Source: Stereocaulon alpinum (lineage: Eukaryota; Ascomycota; Lecanoromycetes; Lecanorales; Stereocaulaceae). Taken from it: 58,687 nucleotides of DNA. The notes beneath the pieces are model-generated. The model was given only the letters and a program-made list of their open reading frames with translations, had not been told where the DNA came from and made no database searches. Both the position numbers and the translations under genes were made by a program. The DNA lies in assembly GCA_018257865.1 (NCBI GenBank), contig JAEUBA010000129.1, positions 1 to 58,687 of the forward strand, written 5' to 3'. Shown piece by piece: positions 35,989 to 45,885 of the stretch (positions within the stretch are counted from its first letter, which is position 1; each line of letters opens with the position of its first letter).

Positions 35989-36825
35989 CTAGTCCTTGAT
36001 GAGTCTGCTTCTCGTCCATCCGCCCTCAACAATAGCTTCCCTAGCAACATTATTGATAATGCTAAAACGATCCGGGCCTAGCTTGACACCACCATACCAC
36101 CTGCTAACGACGACTAGCAAGTCCCACACATCCATTACCTGTAGTAGGTGTAACAACCTTCCTCCAGCCGCTGTTTCCCCATCATCGTCACAGTCCTGGT
36201 ACACAACCTCGCTTGCAGTAGTTTCACCTGCAGAACGGATACGATAGGCACAGATGTTGTGGGTAGCCTTGGAAACACGTTTGTCTGTATCGAGAAGGTG
36301 GGCTACGCAAGCCTGTGCTTGGGCGGGAGATCTGACTGCACAAGCTCGAGCAATAAACGTAGATTTTCTCTCGATCACTGGACTTGATAAGACCCACTGA
36401 GGCTCCTCTTCGAGATCCTCATGCAGACTAGCTGCGGTGGCATTTGCTATCGGGCCTGTATCTTCGTCGACACGACTTGGCTGTAAAGGCAATTGGTCGT
36501 TGGACTCCTCGGATAAAGACAAATCAAGGTCCTGCAGTAGGTCAAAGAGGCATACAGAGCCCGGTACGAAGACGCTTTCGAGGATTTTCCTAGCAAGATC
36601 AAGGATGTATTTTCCAAATCCTTTTTTTGTATTTTCCCCAGTCGACTGAGTGCCCAGTATCTGCGGCATCGACTCAGGATAGTCTTGAGGGAAGGACACA
36701 CGTAGGGAGATATTGTGCTGAGAGAGTGAGAGGATGTAGACTTTAGATTCATCTGCTTTTCGCACAGTATCGGCTCCGTAAATGGAGTTGATTGCCTCTA
36801 TCTCGTTTTCCAGTTCTTCAGACAT
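35989..36825 (-). CDS. yih1: Yih1/IMPACT family protein (RWD + UPF0029)
   Basis: 278 aa, no intron needed. The start at MSEELENEIEAINSIYG is chosen because this is the beginning of the RWD domain. The frame is open 47 codons further upstream without domain content. RWD spans about 1-100 (FPQDYPESMP, VCLFDLLQDL). After an acidic linker comes the IMPACT/UPF0029 domain (about 150-270) with SPVIERKSTFIARA, SKATHNICAYRI, DDDGETAAGGRLLHLLQ and VVVSRWYGGVKLGPDRF. In yeast, Yih1 binds Gcn1 and limits activation of the kinase Gcn2, dampening the amino-acid starvation response. Length is close to the yeast protein. Confidence 0.93.
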   Translation of the reverse strand: MSEELENEIEAINSIYGADTVRKADESKVYILSLSQHNISLRVSFPQDYPESMPQILGTQSTGENTKKGFGKYILDLARKILESVFVPGSVCLFDLLQDLDLSLSEESNDQLPLQPSRVDEDTGPIANATAASLHEDLEEEPQWVLSSPVIERKSTFIARACAVRSPAQAQACVAHLLDTDKRVSKATHNICAYRIRSAGETTASEVVYQDCDDDGETAAGGRLLHLLQVMDVWDLLVVVSRWYGGVKLGPDRFSIINNVAREAIVEGGWTRSRLIKD

Positions 36826-37696
36826 CGTGCATATTATTGATAGTAGACTGTGGAGCTGGATACTGGAGGTTGAGCTGAGGCAAGCGCGGCTCCATCTCTG
36901 ATGCAAACGTTCTGTGGGTGCAGGTTGGGTGCAGGGCTGTGGGTGGCTATACGTACTGTAACGCACACATTATTAGATTCTGTGACCGTTGACATTCTTA
37001 ACGAAAGCGCCTAATTGTACCAACAGCAGCCGTTTTGGCAGCCTTTGCTCCGCAAGTCCAGTAAGTCAAGCCGTTGGGCTTGGTAAATAGGTAGTTTCGG
37101 AAGGCTCGGACGCGTTGGGTTCGCTGGCGGAGAAACCTCGAACATACAGTAGAAGGGCCCGCTGCTCAGTCGGCCCTTTTGCTCAGGGAGCCAGTCGTAA
37201 GGCTGGAGCCCCAAGACCGCTAGGGAGGGCCCTGGAACTCTTTCTCCAAGCGCCAGCACGGCAAGTTCCGGTAACCATATCTAATGCCTAAATGACCAGC
37301 TTTAGGGCCTGTCCAATGGGTCCTAGGGATCAAGCCCTAGGAATGGCCCGCTACACAGAACGGCCAGCTGAGCAGTGGACCCTTCTAGAGATAAGCATGG
37401 ACTACCAATCAAAGACACAGTCGCAGAATGGTTTTCTAATTAGCCGATGAATTTTCATAGGCTAGAAATTTCAGTCTTGAGGCGGAGAATCTCAGCTATT
37501 ATTGAAGCAAGATACATGGGCCGGAGCTCAGACCCTGATCCAAACAACTGGATAAGAGCATGGCTTTTCCAAAAAAGCTCGGACTAGAAAGCTACTTCCA
37601 TCAAAGAACTAGAGATCAAAGTTAGACTCTGAGAAGATGGAGCAAGATGAAAACCAATGATTTTGGAGGTTTTCGGCACGAGCAGCCAGAACTAGT
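36826..37696. other. Intergenic region, 37000-37400 possibly repeat-derived
   Basis: The part 37010-37400 is GC-richer than its surroundings and includes an inverted repeat, TCCTAGGG / CCCTAGGA with 6-bp loop (37321-37342). It may be a small relic element. No gene was recognised. Confidence 0.35.
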
Positions 37697-38293
37697 TCAT
37701 ACGTCATGGAACCGAAGCAAATTAGAGCCTTGAGCTGATGCGGCTACCAAATTCATGGCCGTGGATGTAATCCTCTCGTATCCAATCGAATTGAGAGTAG
37801 CTAGCTCATTGCCAAACAGCTTCTTAATAAACTTCCTCATATTTTTTCCAAGAGCTGCCATATCCCCGGGTCTGACCCCAATGCAGCCATCACGATCCCA
37901 ATATAAGCACCAAGTTCTTCCACTCTTATAGCTTGAAGGTCCCCAACCACCAAGGAGAAGAACTATCGCTGTTACAGTTGCCTTTACTCGAGAATTCTAC
38001 CAGAGACTTCACGTTGCATCGCGTAACCCTCACAGATAAGTCTTCCTGTGGAATCGCCATAAGCCAGGGTGTACGCTGCTGGGCTGAGATCGAAGTATTT
38101 GGCGACTTTGTAGTTTGCATCTTCTAATAAAGTGGCGCAACAATCGTCTGTTAAGTTGGCGTTGATGCTGTTTTGATCTGAAGGGATATTGTAAGATCCC
38201 GGATCATAGAAATATTTAGGGAAGTTCTAGAACAGGTTCTGGGGAGCGCAGGCTTCGTAGTATTTTGCTCCAGGAGGAGGTGTGTACGTCCCC
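37697..38293 (-). pseudogene. Decayed gene of an unrecognised, possibly secreted protein
   Basis: From 38293 a minus-strand frame reads ..TYTPPPGAKYYEACAPQNLF, then an in-frame TAG (38229-38227), then NFPKYFYDPGSYNIPSD, DDCCATLLEDANYKVAKYFD and AAYTLAYGDSTGRLICEGYA, to a stop at 37986-37984. The same protein-like character then moves to another frame: SYKSGRTWCLYWDRDGCIGV, then RPGDMAALGKNMRKFIKKLF and LNSIGYERITSTAMNLVAAS, to a stop at 37697. A possible splice acceptor (CTGAT..CTAG) lies just before 38293. One stop and at least one frameshift, with no intron that repairs them, indicate a pseudogene. TTC-TAG-AAC fits CAG to TAG at CpA. The first exon was not found. Confidence 0.6.
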
Positions 38294-38450
38294 CTAGATG
38301 AAGAGGCGTATCAGCAGGAAACCCAAAAATATGCGGGGAGGACGTGTTGTACTCATAGATAGCACTAATGGTTTGCCTACAAGTCGAGGGCTAAGGACAC
38401 GCTTATGAAACGTTGGTGAATGGACTTGTTCTCGGAGCGTCCAGCATGTG

Positions 38451-41090
38451 CTACTTCCCCAAGCCCACGGCCAGGCTCGTAGCAAGCATCTCCCAGCACG
38501 TTCGGCTCTCCGCCTTGCTGATCCCCTGTACCGCCGCCGTGACGTAACCATGTAATTTTCTGAGAGTGTCGTCCATAGACTTTAGCCGGTCTGTATTCGA
38601 GAGCTCTGCATCAGAGACGGAATTTGCTACTGCATCACCCGCATCATAATCATTCTTTTCATCGTCATCTGAGTCGGAATCTGCAATTCTACGTTGTTTG
38701 AATTGCATGTTCTCTGATATCGGCGAAGTTGTCTGCATCGCGTATGACGCCTGAATGTCCGAGAACAACACTGTCAGGTCGAGTAGTGACATGATTGCCT
38801 GGCGGATGGGGCCATGCTGCTTTGTGAAAAAGCATTGACTTTGTAGTTGGGAGATGTACGCTTCATGCACTGCAACCATGGCATCCACATCTTCTGCACG
38901 CATCATCTTCAATCGCATGTCAATGGTACTGGCTAGAAGGACCATATCAGTGACATAAGTCAAAACCGTATCCGTGAACCAGAGAAGCCGATGATGAAGA
39001 CCATATATAAGTAAAAGCTCCTTTTCCATGGCTGGCGAACCGTTTTTTGGGAGCTTCTGCATTTGTAGCAGGTACTTTGCTCTACGAAGCTGCGTCAGAA
39101 GGACAAAGATATGCTGATAGATCATAAGAGACTCTGTCTTGACAACGTTAGCAATAGGCCATGGAAGCGTATAGACGACTCGAAGGTCGTCAAGAGCTCC
39201 CATGGACCGTCGCGCTTGGTGAGGCTTGCCTCGCACAATCGTTCTAGTTGAGCGAACGTCGAGGCTATCAATTTCAATGCAGCTAACAGCACTAAGAGTT
39301 TCTTGGAATATCTCGGTGAGCGCAAAATTGTCATTCCATCGAGCATTCCCGTGATCGATCCGTTGGAAGATCTTCAGAGCAATGTCAGTGCTCAGAGCAC
39401 CGTTGCGGAAGAAGTATATGTACTCTAAAGCGTCCAGGACTCTCCATAGGCCACATTCCGCTTCCAGCTGTGCTCGAAGCATCGAAGCCGACGAGTGGTA
39501 ACTACTTGCAATGAAGGTATCAAAAGCCTTGTTAAAAAGTTCGGGGAACGGGCTGAGCGTGCCAAGGTCTGCTGGATTGCACACATTTTCAAAGGTCATG
39601 ATAGGGTCAACGACAGTCTGCATCCCTGGCTTTCCTCCTTCGTAACCCAAATGTCTCAAAAAGTGAACGCTCTTTCCAGTATTGAATATCTTCATTGCCG
39701 CGACATGGAGAAAATTGGGTGCATACAGATTATCCTTACCCTCCCGTACGAGATGGTACTGATCATTCCAGAGAGAGGTCAGAGGGACTTCGTCTTGCTT
39801 TTTTCTGATGAATATGACTTGGTCATGCTTACTCAACTGACCCGTCTCCATCCACGATTTCACCGGTCTGATGTAGGCCCGAAAGCATTCGAAGAAGAGC
39901 TTCGCCATGTACTCATAGCCATCGGTGTCCCCAATGCTCTGATTCGCACAGGTTTTCTCATACAGGCATTCAAGTATCCCGAAGGGCCGTGCGGGCTTCA
40001 GGTCCACCAAAATGCCGGCTGTCTGCTGTATGAACTGGCTTCGCCTGTAGACTTCGCTATAAAGTTGTAAGAGACTCGGCACGGTCTCCGTGCGAGGCCT
40101 TAGGATTTGTGCTTGTATCTCGTTCAGACTGAGATCTAGATCTCCCAGACGAGTTTCAATTGCTGCTTGAAATGTCTGCTCCAAAGTAAGAAGCGTTTCT
40201 CTACGGATCCAGCGTCGGACAATGCGTATTTGGTCCCCAATCTCAGCGAAATTCCCTAGTAAATGGATAATTGACGTTGGAGACACGTGCCGTATTCCGA
40301 ATCCAGCTGAAACAACAAGGCCTTCGTTGGCATTGAGGTTAAAGACTGTGGTTGGTAGACCAAGAAGCATAAAAATCACTTCACGGATTGTTTGAATTTC
40401 AGTCAACAAAAACTCGGGAGGATTGTTCTTGCCAGCTTCTGGATCTTCCGTCAAATCCACTCGTGCATTCGGTCGCCAGAATTGCGCACCCACAATCAGG
40501 TGGAGTGCTGGATCATCCTTAGGTCGTAAGGTATCTCCGAGCTTCGCTTCAACTCTCTCATCATCGAGCAGACTTGAATCCGACGTATGCCCTGAGCTGT
40601 CTGAAAGATCAGTGCGGAGGACTGCCTCTTCGTCGGATCCGTCCCCTGCAAAGTCCACATTGTCCCAAATGCTATCCTGGTTGTCGAGTGGATCGTCTGC
40701 AACGATGTCGGACCAGGTCAATGGAGCAGATGAGGGACCAGGTTCAAGCAATACCAAATCTTCGACCTTGTTGTTATGCACAGGCCTATCTGACAACTGC
40801 AACAACAAGGAGAGAACTTCTGGAGTCCACTTGTCAGACCTAGATGCAAGCTCCGTTAGACGGAGGTGGAGCGCATCTGCCAAAGGATCATCGTTCAAGA
40901 TCCTGGCCTTTTCCACTAAGCCTTCCAACCGAGCATGTACGTCAAACTGATTTATGCGACCGGATTGTGACTCTGCTAATGTACGCAACGCTGCACGCTT
41001 GTACTGCTCAAACTGTGCTTCTGACGAGGTCTTAACCGTGGCCTTGATTAGGTCTCCGAACAGGGCGCCAATGGCGGCGGTATGTGCCAT
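38451..41090 (-). CDS. Gamma-tubulin complex protein, GCP5/Mod21 type (Spc97/Spc98 family)
   Basis: 879 aa in one exon, starting MAHTAAIGALFGDLIKATVK. The long acidic N-terminal part (GRINQFDVHARLEGLVEKAR; LTWSDIVADDP) resembles the GCP5/Mod21 N-terminal region. It is followed by GRIP-type segments (LLGLPTTVFNLNANEGLVVS; the family Pro-Leu-rich repeat of helices around PASSWHS-like YHSSASMLRAQLEAECGLWR). The C-terminal tubulin-binding part includes VVYTLPWPIANVVKTESLMI and YQHIFVLLTQLRRAKYLLQM, the latter typical of Spc97/Spc98 proteins. The role is in microtubule nucleation at spindle pole bodies and other organising centres. Assignment to the family is firm; the subtype is less so. It shares a 232-bp divergent promoter with the next gene. 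Confidence 0.85.
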   Translation of the reverse strand: MAHTAAIGALFGDLIKATVKTSSEAQFEQYKRAALRTLAESQSGRINQFDVHARLEGLVEKARILNDDPLADALHLRLTELASRSDKWTPEVLSLLLQLSDRPVHNNKVEDLVLLEPGPSSAPLTWSDIVADDPLDNQDSIWDNVDFAGDGSDEEAVLRTDLSDSSGHTSDSSLLDDERVEAKLGDTLRPKDDPALHLIVGAQFWRPNARVDLTEDPEAGKNNPPEFLLTEIQTIREVIFMLLGLPTTVFNLNANEGLVVSAGFGIRHVSPTSIIHLLGNFAEIGDQIRIVRRWIRRETLLTLEQTFQAAIETRLGDLDLSLNEIQAQILRPRTETVPSLLQLYSEVYRRSQFIQQTAGILVDLKPARPFGILECLYEKTCANQSIGDTDGYEYMAKLFFECFRAYIRPVKSWMETGQLSKHDQVIFIRKKQDEVPLTSLWNDQYHLVREGKDNLYAPNFLHVAAMKIFNTGKSVHFLRHLGYEGGKPGMQTVVDPIMTFENVCNPADLGTLSPFPELFNKAFDTFIASSYHSSASMLRAQLEAECGLWRVLDALEYIYFFRNGALSTDIALKIFQRIDHGNARWNDNFALTEIFQETLSAVSCIEIDSLDVRSTRTIVRGKPHQARRSMGALDDLRVVYTLPWPIANVVKTESLMIYQHIFVLLTQLRRAKYLLQMQKLPKNGSPAMEKELLLIYGLHHRLLWFTDTVLTYVTDMVLLASTIDMRLKMMRAEDVDAMVAVHEAYISQLQSQCFFTKQHGPIRQAIMSLLDLTVLFSDIQASYAMQTTSPISENMQFKQRRIADSDSDDDEKNDYDAGDAVANSVSDAELSNTDRLKSMDDTLRKLHGYVTAAVQGISKAESRTCWEMLATSLAVGLGK

Positions 41091-41322
41091 TGCCAGATCA
41101 GTACCCTGCTGAATATAGTTGTAGTGTTATTAATCCATTCTTTGCCCATGGAGGGTACTGTGCTGCCATATATTAAATATGATAGCTAAGGTATCTTGGT
41201 GGAAGGGGCGCCTTTGGTCTTGGCGCCGTTCGGCGGGTCTTTGCCGCAGCCTGACAACGTTTCCATCCCCACACCGTTACTCTTTTTGTTCGCCATGCGG
41301 CCCCCACTTTTGTCTGACAGCT
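41091..41322. promoter_or_regulatory. Divergent promoter between GCP5 and D-2-hydroxyglutarate dehydrogenase
   Basis: Only 232 bp separate the two start codons on opposite strands, so both core promoters must lie here or overlap the 5' UTRs. The short TA-rich TATATTAAATATGATAG at 41168-41184 is the only TATA-like stretch. Confidence 0.5.
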
Positions 41323-43044
41323 ATGCCTCCTTTGCGGCTGACCCCTACGCTTTTCAATCGCTGCCTGGCTTCGTTTCGCCCGAGGCATCTGCGCCCCACC
41401 CGTTTACTGAGATGTTCAGCGGCCCAAGCTCGATGGAGCTCCGCAACAATAGAGCCCCATCAACCCGACGCTGATGGCGGCACGCAGGGAGCCCCAAGCT
41501 CCCAGAAACAGATCAAATATACCTCTGAGTCTTACCCAGAGATTAAAAGGGACCGTAAATTCGGCGAGGTCTCCGAGAAGCATGTCCAATTTTTCAAAGA
41601 ATTACTTGGAGCAGGTTCGGCTGTCATAGACGGAGTCTCTCAAGATGCAACCGACGATCTGGAGCCTTTTAACAGCGATTGGATGCGCAAGTACAAGGGA
41701 CATACAAAGCTGGTCGTGAAGCCAGGCTCGACAGAGGAAGTTAGCAAAGTGCTGAAATACTGCAATAACAACATGCTTGCTGTTGTGCCCCAAGGTGGTA
41801 ATTCAGGCCTTGTTGGTGGCTCCGTCCCAGTTTTTGATGAGATCGTGATCAACATGTCTCGGATGAACAAGATTAGAGACTTCGACGAGGTTTCCGGGAC
41901 ACTTGTGGTTGACGCTGGATGCATCCTCGAGGTCGCCGACCATTTCCTTGCCGAAAAGGACCACATATTTCCCTTAGATCTTGGCGCAAAGGGTTCCTGC
42001 CATATCGGAGGGAATGTGGCAACCAACGCAGGGGGTTTACGCCTCCTAAGATACGGAAGTCTACATGGGAATGTGCTTGGTATTGAGGCCGTGCTTCCAG
42101 ATGGTACTGTTATGGATGACTTGAGCAGACTCCGCAAGAACAATACGGGTTATGATATCAAGCAGCTTTTCATAGGTGGCGAGGGCACTATTGGAATTAT
42201 CACAGGAGTCTCAGTACAATGTCCACAGAGATCAAAGGCCACCAATGTGGCCTTTTTTGGCCTTGAAAGCTTCGAAAAGGTCCAACAAGCATTCCGTGAT
42301 GCTAAGAAACAGCTTTCGGAAATACTTTCTGCCTTCGAGTTGATGGATGGACAAAGTCAGGATCTAGTCCACAGAGTGACTGATAAGAAGCGTCCTTTAG
42401 AAGGGCAGCATCCTTTCTACTGCTTAATAGAGACAAGCGGCTCCAATCCTGATCATGACAGCGAGAAGCTAGAGGCCTTTCTTGAACATGTCATGGGCGA
42501 AGAGATTGTCTCCGATGGCGTTCTTGCCCAGGACGAGACCCAGATTCAATCGCTTTGGTCATGGCGGGAAGGCATCCCAGAATGCTTGGGACACTGGGGC
42601 GGCGTATACAAGTACGACCTATCGATACCTCTACCAGAGCTTTACAAGCTCGTAGAAGATACCCAGGAGCGTCTCACCTCAGCCGGCCTAGTCGGCGATG
42701 ACCAGAAGCACCCAGTCGTCGGCGTGGTGGGTTACGGCCACATGGGAGACTCCAACCTACATCTCAACGTGGCAACAAGAAGATTCGACAAAGAGGTAGA
42801 AAAGCAGCTAGAGCCATTTGTGTATGAGTGGATAGCCAAACGCAACGGAAGCATTAGCGCCGAACATGGTCTTGGTCTTGCGAAGAAGGCATATATTGGA
42901 TACAGCCGGAGTGAGACTATGATACGACTGATGAAACAGATTAAGGAGCTTTACGATCCGGTATGTATTGCGGCACTACGTTCGTAGTCTATTTGGCTGA
43001 CTCTGGTGCAGAATGGTATCATGAATCCATATAAATACATTTAA
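41323..43044 (+). CDS. D-2-hydroxyglutarate dehydrogenase, mitochondrial (FAD-linked)
   Basis: Two exons, 41323-42960 and 43012-43044, with a 51-bp intron (GTATGT..GGCTGAC..CAG); 556 aa. The final exon restores the family C-terminus YDP-NGIMNPYKYI. The Arg-rich N-terminus (MPPLRLTPTLFNRCLASFRP..) is a typical mitochondrial presequence. The FAD-binding domain has VVPQGGNSGLVGGSVPV (about 155) and GGNVATNAGGLRLLRYGSLH. The FAD-linked oxidase C-terminal domain has GYGHMGDSNLHLNV (about 470) and ISAEHGLGLAKK (about 510). It oxidises D-2-hydroxyglutarate to 2-oxoglutarate; the yeast relative Dld2 can couple this to pyruvate reduction. The frame is open upstream to 41179, but the presequence marks the start. 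Confidence 0.93.
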
Positions 43045-43461
43045 GATAGAATTCGCTTTTTCTTTCTATGCCGGGGTTGCTTCAACGCCTTTTTAGACAC
43101 AACGTTTCCATATACCTCTTACGAGAGCCGGGCGAATCACTTGTACATAGCTAACAGAAGGTTGTATACGGAAATGGAGTGCACGATTGAACAGTCTACA
43201 ATGGAAAGGGACTTATTGAAACCCTCCTCGTTGGATATAATCTACGATCTTAGAGACCAGGCAATGAGTGGACTTCAGTCAAGGCGATCATGCCTATATG
43301 CGCGCTAAGATTGTTTCATTGCTTATTCGTTTATCTGAAAAGACCTTTAATCCAATTCATTCAATATTTGCATAGAATGGAGAAGTTCCTAAGGTTCGCA
43401 GTTGTCCGTCATCTCATTATTCAATCCGTGTTTCCTTGTCTGCCATGTCCTTCTGGATTCC
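43045..43461. other. Convergent intergenic region
   Basis: 3' ends of the dehydrogenase and aminotransferase genes meet here. No gene or repeat is seen. Confidence 0.4.
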
Positions 43462-45314
43462 TCAACACCCACCCGTCAAATCAGCTAACCCCTCACCCGC
43501 TTCTATTGCCTGACTTGATATCTCCTCGATGTCATCCAAAGTCTTCTTGCGCCAGAAATCCTGCACGCCAGCCACGAATCGCCTAGTCGACTTCTCGACC
43601 TCCGGCTCATCGACAGCTATAAAGCACAGTCTGAAATATGCCCAGCCTTTCGCGGCTCGGATCTCGTCAGTGGGAGCCAAAATCTTACCTGGCATTACAA
43701 GGACTGTGTATTTCTTACTGGTGAGGTATTCCCACAAGGCCATGGCAAGCTTGTCCGGCGTGGTTTTCTTCCAGAGAGGATGCGTTTCAAAGTTCATGTG
43801 GACCCAAACGAACATGCCGCCAAGAGGCCATACGAAGTCGTACAGAGGCACTTTGTCGACGACGCTCCATTCGTCATCCAGACTTCTGACTGTACCAGAC
43901 TTTACTAGCTCTTTGCCATCATCGAGTATGGAGCACATAGTCTTCATCCTGCGCTCATAATTCCCACGCAGACCCTCGAGCCAGCGAACCCAGCCATCTA
44001 CTTGCCATCCTCCGGCACTCTCCCCACCACCGCGTCCATGCTTGGGATCGTGTGGGCCGATAATCATTTCAGCGATCATAGATTGCACGAACCCACTGGG
44101 TTGCTGTGTCGAAGTCTCAGTGATACGGAGGATACGTTCGCAGAGGTTAGGCTGGGTTGTTATCCAACCAAGACGGCAGCCAGGAGCGGCAGTCTTGGAG
44201 AAGGTATCGAGGCGGACAACGCGTCCTTGGTAGTCCACTGAAAGGTATGAGGGTACGAGAGAGTCCAGGAAGGGATAGCCGGAGGACTTCTGTGGCATGA
44301 GGCTAGCTTGATCGCTAAGACCAATTTGCGTCTGATGTTCCTGGGAGATAGTTCGGTTTGGATTCGAAGGGTTGGCGGAAGGATATTGGAGATACCAGTA
44401 TGGGTCGTCCTCAACGATGATTACATCAAACATGACGCATACGGCATAGATGTCCTTGCGGCGCTGGATGCTGAGAGTTCCCCCAGTTGGGTTGTGGCCA
44501 ACGCTGTACTTCAAGTTAGTCATGAACCGAAGTACTAAAGGGGGAAGTTGGTGTCTAACGTGACGGTATATATCAGATGCGGCCTTTTCCCCCTGCTCTG
44601 ATCCCAAGTCTTCAGCACATCGAACAAGCCGCCCTTACCATGTGCCTTCATTCCTTCATCGTCGATCGCAACCGGAACAATATTCAAGCCCCTAGGTCTT
44701 GCAGCCTGGATTGCATTTATATAGCAGAACTCTTCGACAAGCAAACCCTCCTTGTACCCAATCCAATCGCGATCCTCGTTCCACGTATTGGTCAATGCCT
44801 CAAGAGTCTTCGAAAAGCCATCTGTAGATCCACATGTCAGTATTATCTCGGGACCTCCTTTGTAGGGTATATTTGGATGCAAATTCTCGATTGTAAATTG
44901 GCGAATAAAGGTGTAAAGCGGTAGGTATCCCTGGGCAGTACCATACTGAAGGGCAGTCTTGAGGTCTATCTTGCGGAGAATGTCGTTGTTGTCAGAAAGT
45001 TTAGGAACAATGACTCGCGATGATGAGACAGGTTCAGAGAGCTTTGTTGCTGAGGTTGGGGCAGTCGGCGGGTGAACGGGCTTATTGGGCGTGGGAGTGA
45101 AGCGTTGGGGCAAGGCTGCGTTGGCTTCGAGGGTGTCGAATGGAAAGTTATTAACATATGGCATTCCTCCAGCTAGATTGCCTATACCAGGAATTTTGAA
45201 GTATTTGTAGAATTGTTTGATATTGCTTGCGGCTCGATTCTTGGTAGTCTTGGAGTAATGTTGAGACAGATCGATAGGCTCTGGTCTCTTATCAGTACCT
45301 GTTGAAGCTTCCAT
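43462..45314 (-). CDS. Class I/II aminotransferase, Aro8/kynurenine-aminotransferase-like
   Basis: Two exons, 45314-44560 and 44503-43462, with a 56-bp intron (GTTAGA..TACAG); 598 aa. The join gives LIYTVT-VGHNPTGGTLS, the conserved PLP-fold segment. The substrate/PLP elements are present: NLAGGMPYVNNFPF, LTCGSTDGFSKTLE, IIVEDDPYWYLQY and DTFSKTAAPGCRLGW, where Lys355 is the Schiff-base lysine. The large insert between about 75 and 110 is low-complexity Pro/Thr/Ser. Relatives transfer amino groups between aromatic amino acids (or 2-aminoadipate, kynurenine) and 2-oxoglutarate. The exact substrate is not readable. The start MEASTGTDKRPEPIDLSQHY fits family N-termini. Confidence 0.9.
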
Positions 45315-45885
45315 GGCGGTTGCTGGACTGATGGATAGAGAGAAATGAGTAGAAAGAGAGGGCAGTGTAATGAAGCTGTTAAGAGCAAGACCGACTCACC
45401 ATCACGGCGTTCCCGTGAAGAATGTTCCTATCGGCGCTTGATCATAGCGTGCTTGGTAATACATCTCAATTAGCGGAACTTAGTACAGTATCATGACGGC
45501 ACAATGGTAGGGTCCCTCGGTCCTAGCAATAGCGTACCTTAATGTTTGGTGCTGGCGGCCTGGCCAATCGGGCCTCCCGAGATATTGGGTTCCTGCTTCC
45601 CTCCCGCACGGTTTTGACTTGCCGGGTCAAGTCTCATGCTGACTCCATCCTTTTCCTTCACGTCCCTGCATTCGTTCCTCGATATTATCATAGCCAGTGT
45701 GTGGAGCCTCGTCCGTTATGTACTTTCTGACTCTATGAGGCAATGGGAGCATGCCGGAAACGCTTGCGCGTCTAATGATCGGATTTGCTCGCTGTAAGCA
45801 ACCGTTGAAAGGCTTGACAGGTCTAAGAATCGCAGTAAAGCTAACAAACGCGCAGGAATCCAACTTTTTCCTGCAATACATCGTA
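45315..45885. promoter_or_regulatory. Divergent promoter region
   Basis: 571 bp between the aminotransferase start (-) and the LCCL-protein start (+). The frame of the latter is open from 45751, but the region 45751-45885 has no domain content. No specific operator was recognised. Confidence 0.4.

Noticed and set aside
37321..37342. 8-bp inverted repeat (TCCTAGGG / CCCTAGGA) as a possible terminator or RNA gene
   Set aside because: It is isolated, fungal genes do not use such terminators, and no RNA family was recognised.
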